Shown piece after piece: positions 5,592-12,667 of a DNA stretch of 25,664 nucleotides. The notes under the pieces are model-generated. The model saw only the letters and a list, made by a program, of their open reading frames with translations. It did not search any database and was not told the origin of the DNA. Position 1 is the first letter of the stretch. The number at the start of each line of letters is the position of its first letter. The stretch is taken from IMG/VR virus record IMGVR_UViG_3300018420_000098, positions 1 to 25,664 of that record. One strand, 5' to 3'. The translations under genes were made by a program, and so were the position numbers. This stretch comes from a virus.

Positions 5592-5599
5592 TATTTATA
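5592..5599 (-). promoter_or_regulatory. T4-type late promoter TATAAATA driving the accessory cassette
   Basis: An exact late box (minus strand GTTATAAATATAA) lies 30 bases upstream of the chosen start of the cytochrome-monooxygenase gene, at the same distance as in front of capsid and tail genes. It puts the copper/PQQ cassette under the phage late program. It also argues against the longer upstream start for that gene. Confidence 0.85.
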
Positions 5600-5666
5600 A
5601 CACCTGAAACTTCATTACTATCATGTAAAACAATATTACGCCTGTTTTTTATGCATATTATCTTTT

Positions 5667-6167
5667 TTAGAGACATTTCGCTTTGTATTTCTTGTGTGAA
5701 CCGTTGCCGCCTCTTGCTAAGTTGCCTTGATCTAAGTTATTATCTTTAGCAAACTTTCGCAGATTTTCTATTACGAATACATTGCCTTCAGGGTCAGTTA
5801 TCTGCCACTTCTTAGATAACGCTTTTGCTACTTTGTCTTTCTGTGATTGTGGTTGTTTACGCCCAGTAGCATTTATTTTTGCCTTGTGTTCTTCTGTGAG
5901 TTTTCTTCCTGTCATAGCATCTCTCATTTTCTGTTTTGATTCTTCAGTATGCGGAACTCCTTGTCTTGCGTGTCCCCATATATCTAATTTAGTCCATTGT
6001 CCAGACAGTCCTTTCCATGCCCAGAGGTCTTGTTTCCGTCCATACTTCTCATACAGTTTACGATGCGCCTCTGCGTGTTCTTCTACAGTGAGATATACGA
6101 GATTTGATGGGTCATCTGTGCCGCCTGCGTGTCTTGGTATGATGTGATGTTTGTGATAGTGTGTCAT
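5667..6167 (-). CDS. Free-standing HNH homing endonuclease with NUMOD-type DNA-binding motifs
   Basis: This 166-residue protein begins with an HNH nuclease site: HHIIPRHAGGTDDPSNLVYL followed by VEEHAEAH, with H7/H8, N22 and H31 as the probable catalytic and metal residues. Residues 73-100 carry a NUMOD3-like helix (TEESKQKMRDAMTGRKLTEE), and residues 121-150 a NUMOD1/IENR1-like module (ITDPEGNVFVIENLRKFAKD). Homing endonucleases of this design cut intron- or gene-free alleles and spread by repair. It lies between the gp23 terminator and the accessory cassette, and no intron is visible in gp23. The start has only a weak AAAGAG ribosome-binding site, and no TATAAATA box precedes it. It may have helped bring or move the neighbouring cassette, but that is a guess. 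Confidence 0.85.
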   Translation of the reverse strand: MTHYHKHHIIPRHAGGTDDPSNLVYLTVEEHAEAHRKLYEKYGRKQDLWAWKGLSGQWTKLDIWGHARQGVPHTEESKQKMRDAMTGRKLTEEHKAKINATGRKQPQSQKDKVAKALSKKWQITDPEGNVFVIENLRKFAKDNNLDQGNLARGGNGSHKKYKAKCL

Positions 6168-6228
6168 ATATTTCTCTTTCTTATTTTACGAACTATATGT
6201 ATATATACTTTTAAGGAGTTCTAGGCAT

Positions 6229-6254
6229 AAAAAAAGGGCTCCGAGGAGCCCTTT
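6229..6254 (-). terminator. Strong rho-independent terminator after gp23
   Basis: On the minus strand AAAGGGCTC and GAGCCCTTT form a 9-bp GC-rich stem with the loop CTCG, followed by an uninterrupted T tract. It lies 53 bases after the gp23 stop and should end the highly expressed capsid transcript before the HNH gene. Confidence 0.9.
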
Positions 6255-6263
6255 CTAAAAATG

Positions 6264-6277
6264 ATTGCTATAGCAAT
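6264..6277. terminator. Perfect 14-base palindrome between gp23 and the main terminator
   Basis: ATTGCTATAGCAAT reads the same on both strands. It can fold as a 5-bp hairpin and is flanked by T-rich tracts on both sides: on the minus strand CATTTTTAG, on the plus strand TCTTTTTATTTTTT. It may be an auxiliary terminator for gp23 mRNA or a processing or stability element. Function is uncertain. Confidence 0.35.
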
Positions 6278-6307
6278 TCTTTTTATTTTTTGCTGGGTAA
6301 TTTTACA

Positions 6308-7570
6308 TTACATTAAATTTACCACTTTAACTGCACGATAGTACTGGTTACGATCAGCAGTGAAAGTATCACCGTCAGTATTACCAGAACCGTCTACAAC
6401 GTATGGGTTAGCAATCATGCCGTAACGAGTCTTAAAGCCGATCTTGGGCTGGAAGGTCGAAGGATCAATTGCACGAACCATTTGAAGAGGTACATATGGG
6501 CAGTAGAACAGACCAGCGTCATAAGGTGAAGTACCTTTGTAGCCAGCAACGTAGAACTGTGAAGCTGCACCAGTGTTTGCGCTATATGGATCAATGTAGA
6601 CTTTGAAACGACCGTTAAGTACGCCGGCGAAAGTGTTGCCAGTGTCATCTACATTCAGGCTAGTGTTAAGAGCTGGGGCGTAATCAAGTACACCAGACAT
6701 TGCAAGAGCAGATGCTACGTCAGAAGAACAGATAATGAAGTTACCTTTTCCTCTACGAGTATCTTGTGCAATTACGTTAGCGTCACGCTCGATGTTAAAC
6801 AGCAAGCCCTTAAAACGCTCAACAGACCAGCGACCGTTTGAGTCAACGTCAAGGTCGAAAGTACCAGGAGTTGCAGTAGATGCAGAACCAGGCTTAGCGA
6901 CTTTGTAGATTGTACGAATAACTTCACGGTTAATTTCAGCAAGAATTTCTTGTGAAAGAATGTTAGAAAGCTCTGACTCAGCGTCAAGACCGTGGATAGC
7001 TTTCAGGTCTTGTGCGAGTTCTACAGTGTACTCAGCTTTCAATGCACGAGACTTGGCTGTAACAGTAGTCTTTTCGATTGAGAAAGCCATTTCGTTCAAA
7101 GTAGTTGAGTCACCGAAACCTTCAGCAGTAGAAGTTGCAACACCAGTACCAGTAGTGTAAGCACCGTCAACTGGGTTTGAACCAGCGTGAGTACCGCCAC
7201 CAGAGAAATCAGTGTCAGCTTCGTTGAAGAGTGCTTCATCACCAGTCTGGCTAGTGTAGTGTGACTTCATGGCAAAGATCAGACCAGTTGGTCCAGTCAT
7301 TGGCTGAACACCAGCAACGTCATACGCCATCAGATTAGGAAGGGCTCGCCTTACCAAGCTGATAAGAATTGGATCGTAGTTATCAACACTGCCACCAGTT
7401 TGGTTAGCGTGTGTTGCTTCCATGATACCCTTCTCTTCTTGAAGGGCCTTTTCTTGGTTTTCGAGAACTACAGCGGTAACAGCTTTCTTGTACGGATCTG
7501 CAATAGGCTGCAGGTCAGCGTGTTCAAGAACTGGTTCCCATTTGCTCTCAATTTGCTCTGAAAGATACAT
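6308..7570 (-). CDS. 23: Major capsid protein gp23
   Basis: This is the hexamer-forming HK97-fold shell protein of T4-type heads. Family motifs are clear: VRRALPNLMAYDVAGVQPM followed by TGPTG, KSRALKAEYTVELAQDLKA with HGLDAESELS, EINREVIR, and YKGTSPYDAGLFYCPYVPL with FQPKIGFKTRYG. At 420 residues it is about 100 shorter than T4 gp23 (521), as is usual in marine members. A prohead-protease site of the (L/I)xE type is visible as IME|ATHANQ, so maturation would remove a 51-residue propeptide. The start follows AAGGAG and is preceded by an exact late promoter. A strong terminator follows, fitting very high late expression. Confidence 0.97.
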   Translation of the reverse strand: MYLSEQIESKWEPVLEHADLQPIADPYKKAVTAVVLENQEKALQEEKGIMEATHANQTGGSVDNYDPILISLVRRALPNLMAYDVAGVQPMTGPTGLIFAMKSHYTSQTGDEALFNEADTDFSGGGTHAGSNPVDGAYTTGTGVATSTAEGFGDSTTLNEMAFSIEKTTVTAKSRALKAEYTVELAQDLKAIHGLDAESELSNILSQEILAEINREVIRTIYKVAKPGSASTATPGTFDLDVDSNGRWSVERFKGLLFNIERDANVIAQDTRRGKGNFIICSSDVASALAMSGVLDYAPALNTSLNVDDTGNTFAGVLNGRFKVYIDPYSANTGAASQFYVAGYKGTSPYDAGLFYCPYVPLQMVRAIDPSTFQPKIGFKTRYGMIANPYVVDGSGNTDGDTFTADRNQYYRAVKVVNLM

Positions 7571-7608
7571 TTAAGTCTCCTTGGTTTTCAGTTTTATTAT
7601 AATAGTAC

Positions 7609-7616
7609 TATTTATA
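7609..7616 (-). promoter_or_regulatory. T4-type late promoter TATAAATA (gp23)
   Basis: An exact late box 38 bases upstream of the capsid gene start, on the coding strand, inside the 63-base gap after gp22. Confidence 0.9.
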
Positions 7617-7633
7617 AAAAATTTACTTTTGGT

Positions 7634-8788
7634 TTAATTAAACTTTGTTGTTTTTGAAATTGCCTGAGCATACTTAGACATAACTGTATTAGTTACTTCA
7701 TTTGTAGCCTCAAAAGTGTCTTCAAGTTTGTCTTCGGAAACTACTTCTTTTGGAAAATAGTTTTCTTTAACAACCTGAAGTTTTTGCTCATATGAATCCA
7801 TACCAGTGTAAGTAATGTCTTCAACTAATGTTGCAAATTTTTCTTTTTCAGTTGACGCCAAGTCTTCTGAAATATTAGCAAATGCTGCTTGCTTTTTCAA
7901 AGTAATAGCTTCATGTTCTGCTGACATCTTAGACTCAACTTCTTCGTCTAACTTAGCAGTAAGGCTATCAATTTGCTGTTGCATTTCAGTCATTACATCA
8001 TACTTTTCTTCTGGTACATCAATATAATGTTCTGTGAATACTTGCTGAAGGCCTTTAATGAAAGACTCAGTTACTTCTGTGCGAATGCCGCTCTCGATGG
8101 CGATTTGATTATCAGTCATCCAGTTTTCAGTAACATAACCGAGATACTTATCGATGTTCTCTACCATTTGCTCCATCTGTGACTCAAACTCTTTGTTTGC
8201 AGCCTCAGTTAGTTCTTCTTCAATTTGTACAATTTCAGCAGTAACTCTTGAAGTAACAACAGCTTCAAATACTTCTGCTGCTTTTACTTTAAATTCTTCT
8301 GTAAGATGTTCTTCGTCAGCAAAAAGCGCATTAAGATCAGCTTCAAAAAGAGTTGGCTCTTCAACTACTTCTTCTTCAGCGATTTCTTCTGCTTCTTCAG
8401 CCGCCTCTTCTTCAACAATCTCCTCTGCTTCTTCAGTTTCAGCAACAACCTCGTCTTCCGCAATAACTTCATCAGTTACTACTTCGTCTTCAACTATAGC
8501 TTCTTCTTCAGATTCAACTTCTTCTTTCTTAGTTTCAAAGTTAGCAGGAGCTTCTTTTGCACCAGCGCCTTTAGGCAAAGTGGTGTCTTTAGATTCTTTA
8601 TCTGCTGCTTTTTTACCTACTTCAGCAGTCAGTCCGCCTTCCTTATTTCCAGTACCACTAAGGTCTTGGATTTCAGGGTTAGCGTCTGAGCTACCTTGAG
8701 CAGGACTAGAAGCATCACCTTGTTGCTTATCTTTAGGACGATTTGCAGCGCCTTCCATAAGCTCTCGGATTTTGGATTCTACACCCAT
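7634..8788 (-). CDS. 22: Prohead scaffold (core) protein gp22
   Basis: This 384-residue protein is very acidic and rich in Glu, Ala and Val, with a low-complexity central run of E-rich repeats (about residues 80-150), then predicted long helices (IVQIEEELTEAANKEFESQM onward). Position between protease gp21 and capsid gp23 and the composition identify it as the head core that shapes the shell and is degraded by gp21. Candidate cleavage sites of the LxE type occur, for example TLFE|ADLNA. T4 gp22 is shorter (269 residues); the extra length is mainly the disordered acidic N-terminal half. It has TAGGAG before ATG and its own late promoter. Confidence 0.88.
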   Translation of the reverse strand: MGVESKIRELMEGAANRPKDKQQGDASSPAQGSSDANPEIQDLSGTGNKEGGLTAEVGKKAADKESKDTTLPKGAGAKEAPANFETKKEEVESEEEAIVEDEVVTDEVIAEDEVVAETEEAEEIVEEEAAEEAEEIAEEEVVEEPTLFEADLNALFADEEHLTEEFKVKAAEVFEAVVTSRVTAEIVQIEEELTEAANKEFESQMEQMVENIDKYLGYVTENWMTDNQIAIESGIRTEVTESFIKGLQQVFTEHYIDVPEEKYDVMTEMQQQIDSLTAKLDEEVESKMSAEHEAITLKKQAAFANISEDLASTEKEKFATLVEDITYTGMDSYEQKLQVVKENYFPKEVVSEDKLEDTFEATNEVTNTVMSKYAQAISKTTKFN

Positions 8789-8829
8789 GTTTATTCTCCT
8801 ATTAGATTGTATTGCTTTGTTCTAATATA

Positions 8830-8837
8830 TATTTATA
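8830..8837 (-). promoter_or_regulatory. T4-type late promoter TATAAATA (gp22)
   Basis: An exact late box 42 bases upstream of the scaffold gene, starting six bases before the end of the 54-base gap after gp21. Confidence 0.85.
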
Positions 8838-8842
8838 AAAAT

Positions 8843-9502
8843 TTAAATTTTAGATAGCTTAGTTAAGAAGTTTTCAAACACCTGTAACTTAGCAGCTTCA
8901 AGCTCTTTAGAACTTGCAGCATGTATCAAATTTTTAGCTTCTTCAAGCTCTTTTTCTTGCCAAATACCGTTCACAATCGTCCACTCTTTATTTTCCATAA
9001 TGCCTTGAACATAAGCATCCGGGGCAGAAGGGTCAGCAACGATGTCAGCAGCAGTTGCCAACATAAAATCTTCCTGAACTTCATTAACGCCATCTCTTTC
9101 TTTGAGTGAACCCAATCCACGTGAGCTAACACCTAAACTAGCTCCTTCGTCAATAAGCTCTTTTACAATACGTCCCATGGGAGTATCTAGAATTTTTGCT
9201 CTTCCAATATAGTTGTCACCATCTTCTTTAAGACCGACAATCATATGAGAAACACGATCAAGATTTACTGTAGGTCCTTCAGGATGCCCAAGTTCACCAT
9301 ATGCACGTTTCTTATCAATAGCTTCTGCCGTATACCGAGCAACCTCTTTTTGCATCACATCTTTAGGATACATTCTGCCATTGCGGTTCTTGAGATTAGA
9401 CTGTAGGAAAACTCCTTCAATGAAGTGTGACTTTTTTCCTGTCTCCTCGTTAAGCTCAGATATGTACTTAATTTCTTCTGTGACTTCTTTTATTAGTTTC
9501 AT
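8843..9502 (-). CDS. 21: Prohead maturation protease gp21
   Basis: This 219-residue serine protease (T4 gp21 is 212) cleaves scaffold and capsid proteins after assembly of the prohead. The catalytic His lies in GELGHPEGP (H73) and the catalytic Ser in GVSSRGLGS (S126 or S127), the usual pair of the herpesvirus-like prohead protease fold. SNLKNRNGRMYP near residue 35 is also typical of the family. The start codon shares one base with the stop of the upstream gene (TAATG), so it is translationally coupled. The order 21-22-23 follows T4. Confidence 0.93.
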   Translation of the reverse strand: MKLIKEVTEEIKYISELNEETGKKSHFIEGVFLQSNLKNRNGRMYPKDVMQKEVARYTAEAIDKKRAYGELGHPEGPTVNLDRVSHMIVGLKEDGDNYIGRAKILDTPMGRIVKELIDEGASLGVSSRGLGSLKERDGVNEVQEDFMLATAADIVADPSAPDAYVQGIMENKEWTIVNGIWQEKELEEAKNLIHAASSKELEAAKLQVFENFLTKLSKI

Positions 9503-9894
9503 TATCCTAAGTCTCCATCAGCGCCTTGATGCTGTTGTGATCCGTATCCTAATACTTTAGCACACTCAACAATAACAGTACCGCCGGCTCCAGCATTATC
9601 GATGACAATATCTATGTCCTCATCATTACTATCATTATCAGTGAACCCATAAAAATCAATTTTACCATATCCAGTCATTTCATATAAAACTTTACCGTCT
9701 CTTTCCAATTGGGCTGAAGTTCCGGCTGCCAATGTCCACTGGAGTCCCTTAATGTTTACCAAAGGAGTACTCTGTGTTTCGGTTGCTTTTTTTAGAGTAG
9801 TTGCTAGTGCTACTGTGCCCGTAGCGTTTACGCCTCTGACGGCAACAACACCCTGAACTTGTGTCAGTTTCAATACGTCAACTGTGACCGCCAT
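9502..9894 (-). CDS. Conserved-type small protein between core gene and gp21, unknown function
   Basis: This 130-residue protein has a beta-rich look: alternating V/T strands at the N-terminus (MAVTVDVLKLTQVQGVVAVR), GKVLYEMTGYGKIDFYGF in the middle, an acidic DNDSNDEDIDI turn, and a Gln/Gly-rich tail. It has no signal peptide and no metal motif. It occupies the slot of T4 gp68 but does not resemble a helical core protein, so a virion or head-decoration role is possible and unproven. GAGG precedes the ATG, and the stop overlaps the gp21 start. Confidence 0.7.
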   Translation of the reverse strand: MAVTVDVLKLTQVQGVVAVRGVNATGTVALATTLKKATETQSTPLVNIKGLQWTLAAGTSAQLERDGKVLYEMTGYGKIDFYGFTDNDSNDEDIDIVIDNAGAGGTVIVECAKVLGYGSQQHQGADGDLG

Positions 9895-9906
9895 CTCTTA
9901 TCCTCT

Positions 9907-10281
9907 TTACTTTTTCTTTTTATGGTTTCCGTGAGCGCCTTCTTCAAGCACCTTCACGGTTTCGTCTGCAACTTCTACTACTTCAATAGAATTTTCAAAC
10001 ATTACTTTATACCAAGAAACGTGTCCATTCTCATCAGGCAAAGCATGTTCACCCAAAATTGGAGTACCTTCGCCTATACCTTCTTTAAATATTTTAGTAG
10101 CACACATGTGCTGATCGTCTGGCAGTGAGCCTTTAGCTACACCGTCCATCTTAGCTTCTTTCATATTTTCATGGTCGCAATCGCAGCCTTCTTTTGTATT
10201 CATAATATCGCAACCGCATTCAGAACATTTTTTGGCTTCTTGAATGTCTAACTGTTCTCTAAAACTTTTAAATGTCTTCAT
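9907..10281 (-). CDS. Small protein with a Cys-rich knuckle, prohead-core region
   Basis: This 124-residue protein starts MKTFKSFREQ, an opening common in small T4-type proteins. A dense cysteine cluster follows (CSECGCDI and, a few residues later, CDCDHE), which looks like a zinc-binding knuckle. The C-terminal half (GEHALPDENGHVSWYKVMFE, then VKVLEEGAHGNHKKKK) resembles small proteins found near gp21 in marine T4-type phages. It overlaps the upstream core gene by 14 bases and has GGAG before the ATG. I cannot assign a function; a core or internal head protein is the contextual guess. Confidence 0.7.
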   Translation of the reverse strand: MKTFKSFREQLDIQEAKKCSECGCDIMNTKEGCDCDHENMKEAKMDGVAKGSLPDDQHMCATKIFKEGIGEGTPILGEHALPDENGHVSWYKVMFENSIEVVEVADETVKVLEEGAHGNHKKKK

Positions 10282-10534
10282 TGTTATCTCCGGTATCTAC
10301 AACTTCAGGCTGTGCTGCTGGATCTACTTCTAGTATTCTTTCTTCTCCGTCAGCTAACCCCATAGATTGCAAATCGTCATTCTTGAAAACGCTCTTTGCG
10401 AGTTCTTGTTTATAATCGTTGACTGCCGTACTTGCTCTATCAAACATGATAGAATTAAATTTTGTTTGAACTTCATTACTATTGCCTTTGGCCATACTAT
10501 CCATCATATCTCTAATAGCGTCTTCTCTGCTCAT
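10268..10534 (-). CDS. Small prohead core protein (gp67-like)
   Basis: I use ATG at 10534, which shares one base with the gp20 stop (TGATG) and has GGAG upstream, rather than GTG one codon earlier. The 88-residue product is helical in its first 60 residues (REDAIRDMMDSMAKGN, VNDYKQELAKSVF) and ends in a strongly acidic tail (DTGDNNEDI). T4 gp67, an essential core protein, lies directly after gp20 and is a similarly small protein with an acidic tail. The match is by position, size and composition rather than clear residue identity. Confidence 0.7.
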   Translation of the reverse strand: MSREDAIRDMMDSMAKGNSNEVQTKFNSIMFDRASTAVNDYKQELAKSVFKNDDLQSMGLADGEERILEVDPAAQPEVVDTGDNNEDI

Positions 10535-12090
10535 CACTCTTCTCCTGTCTCTGGTTGTTCGGTCTCTTGTTCAGCCGACTGTCTCTGAGAATCCATTTGA
10601 AATTGTTGATCTTGAGTTACAAACGGTTGCTCTAGTTGTAAATCTTTTTCAATAGATTCTATTTCTTCGTCGGTCAACATTAATACTTTTTTCTGTACAT
10701 ATGTCTTACTGAAAAGAGTGCCGATATAACTTGACATCCCATTCAACACTTCAACTCTACTTCTCAGAAGTTCTTGGTTCTTTGATTCTGTATAATAAGC
10801 ATCTTGTGCAAAGTCATACATCAAATCATCTTTTATATCTATCCAATCTTCTTCTGTAATAATGTTTTTTAGAATTAACTGTGTTTTCAGCAAATCGTCA
10901 AACATTACTCCAAATTTTCTTCTAAGCCTAGAAACGAACTTTGAAAACTTCAGCTCGTCTCTATTTATTTCTGCTGATCTACCAAAGTTAAGACCGGCTT
11001 GTTGTTCTAAACGAGAAACAGGAATATTCAAAGACTGATAGAGTTTCTTCTGAAAATACTCTACATCTTCGATTTGTCCTAGATTTTGACCAGCCGGTAA
11101 CGTATCAATAGACGTTCCACTGCTGCCTTCTCTACGTGGAAGCCAAAAGTCTTCCAACATAGACATAAATTTCTTATCATCACGAACCTCGCCTGTGTTA
11201 GCATCGTAAACTAGCTTATTACGATAACGGTCCATGATGTCTTTCAAATACTGTTCTGCTTTGTTGGTTGGCAAATTGCCGACATCAACATAAAAAATTC
11301 TTCTTTCAGGTGCTCTTGTAATTCTATAGATTACAACAGCATTCTCCATCATTCTAAGTTGATTTGCAGGGCGAATAGCCTTATGCAAATATGATAGAGA
11401 TGAATTCTTGTCTTGATCTACTAGACCAGACGGCACATATGTAATTGCATCTTTGGTTATTTTCAACGCAGAATCGTTAGTCTCTGCTTTATACTGTCCT
11501 GGTCTAGATGCTAATCCTTTATCATTGAAGATATAAAATTCTTCAACGCTTTTAACAAACTGTACCCCTTGCTCGTTCTTTTCTTTTTTTACTTCTTTAA
11601 TTTTTGTTATTTTTCTGGGATCGATATATCTTATATCTCTTATCCCTTTTTTAGGATTTGCTGTGTCTATTACTTTATGAAAGTATAATCTTCCATCGAC
11701 ATACCATCTCCTAAAATAGTCATGTGATCTATTTTTGAAGTCAAGCATTTCGGTTAAGTTTTCAAATTCATCTTGAATTTGTTCTTTGACAGAATCAGAA
11801 ACACTTAACTTATCTGTAACTAAAGTTACTGGATCTTCATCACTTTGATTAGCTATAGCATCATCGATGATGTCTTGAATCGCAGTGTCAACATCAGCCA
11901 TCATAGAGATATCTCTATAACGCTTTATCAACTCTGCTTCGTTATTCGCAACGCCCTCTAGGTCTAGGTAAGTACCATAGTACCCACCTGCCCGTATGCT
12001 TTCTACACCACCTTCATCAGAAGGAGCCACGAAAGACTTTTCAGTCTCAGGTGGCTTCTCTCTGGTTATATTAAAGCCAAAAATATTCAT
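10534..12090 (-). CDS. 20: Portal vertex protein gp20
   Basis: This 518-residue protein (T4 gp20 is 524) forms the dodecameric portal through which DNA is packaged and on which the neck assembles. Family signatures include IRAGGYYGTYLDLEG near the N-terminus, DVDTAIQDIIDDAI, VDGRLYFHKVID, IRYIDPRKI, RAPERRIFYVDVGNLP, LPAGQNLGQIEDVEYF, and LNFGRSAEINRDELKFSKFV with RLRRKF. No late box lies directly upstream, so it is probably read from the gp19 or gp18 promoters. The ribosome-binding site is weak (AGG, 13 bases before ATG). Confidence 0.97.
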   Translation of the reverse strand: MNIFGFNITREKPPETEKSFVAPSDEGGVESIRAGGYYGTYLDLEGVANNEAELIKRYRDISMMADVDTAIQDIIDDAIANQSDEDPVTLVTDKLSVSDSVKEQIQDEFENLTEMLDFKNRSHDYFRRWYVDGRLYFHKVIDTANPKKGIRDIRYIDPRKITKIKEVKKEKNEQGVQFVKSVEEFYIFNDKGLASRPGQYKAETNDSALKITKDAITYVPSGLVDQDKNSSLSYLHKAIRPANQLRMMENAVVIYRITRAPERRIFYVDVGNLPTNKAEQYLKDIMDRYRNKLVYDANTGEVRDDKKFMSMLEDFWLPRREGSSGTSIDTLPAGQNLGQIEDVEYFQKKLYQSLNIPVSRLEQQAGLNFGRSAEINRDELKFSKFVSRLRRKFGVMFDDLLKTQLILKNIITEEDWIDIKDDLMYDFAQDAYYTESKNQELLRSRVEVLNGMSSYIGTLFSKTYVQKKVLMLTDEEIESIEKDLQLEQPFVTQDQQFQMDSQRQSAEQETEQPETGEE

Positions 12091-12119
12091 TCTATATAAT
12101 TACCTGTTCAAGACCAAAA

Positions 12120-12635
12120 CTAGATGTTATCGTAGTTTTGATATTGGAAAGTTACAGTAAATTCTTCAATAATATCATTTTGTGCGTACTGTAGTGCGAT
12201 TTCAGACATCTGAATTGGAAATGCATTCCTTAGAATGTAAGTACCGCCTGGCAGAACATCATCATTTCGATCCAAATGTTGAACTGTGACATCAGCTTGA
12301 TAATCAGCAGGAGTAAGAATACCTGCATTAGTTGATGTGCCATTCATTCCTTCCATCCACTGCTCAAACGGTTGACGCAATGATTGTTGAGTATCATTAA
12401 CAACAGTAATTGTCCATGGATCAAAAATTCTCTCGCCCGCCAATTTAACCTCACGACCTCTGTACTGAATGATCGCTGGGTTGACAGTTGATGCCGGAAC
12501 TGCTGCCCCAGACACCAACAGACTAAAAGAAGTGTCAACGCCTGTGACGTAGCTTGGAAAACCTAATAGTACTCTAAATTGATTAGGTCTTGCTCCTCCG
12601 GCGCCTAGTCGAGCTTTAAACTCTGTAATGTTCAT
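12120..12635 (-). CDS. 19: Tail tube protein gp19
   Basis: This 171-residue protein (T4 gp19 is 163) forms the inner tube of the contractile tail. RPNQFRVLLGFPSYV at the N-terminus, VSGAAVPASTVNPAIIQYRG, GERIFDPWTITVVND and the closing EEFTVTFQYQNYDNI are family features. It lies between sheath gp18 and portal gp20 as in T4. CAGGAG precedes the ATG, and an exact late promoter lies 21 bases upstream. Confidence 0.95.
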   Translation of the reverse strand: MNITEFKARLGAGGARPNQFRVLLGFPSYVTGVDTSFSLLVSGAAVPASTVNPAIIQYRGREVKLAGERIFDPWTITVVNDTQQSLRQPFEQWMEGMNGTSTNAGILTPADYQADVTVQHLDRNDDVLPGGTYILRNAFPIQMSEIALQYAQNDIIEEFTVTFQYQNYDNI

Positions 12636-12655
12636 CTATATCTCCTGTTTACTTT

Positions 12656-12663
12656 TATTTATA
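12656..12663 (-). promoter_or_regulatory. T4-type late promoter TATAAATA (gp19)
   Basis: An exact late box in the 32-base gap between the gp18 stop and the gp19 start, four bases after the gp18 stop codon. It probably also serves gp20. Confidence 0.85.
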
Positions 12664-12667
12664 AGCC

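Noticed and set aside
5563-5676. Longer N-terminus for the cytochrome-monooxygenase gene starting at 5676
   Set aside because: The extension contains the late promoter, hides the signal peptide inside the protein and overlaps the HNH gene; the ATG at 5562 has a good RBS.
8154-8699. Long plus-strand open frame rich in Ser opposite gp22
   Set aside because: It mirrors the E-rich repeats of the scaffold gene (GAA/GAG read as TTC/CTC and Ser codons). It has no RBS context and no recognisable protein.
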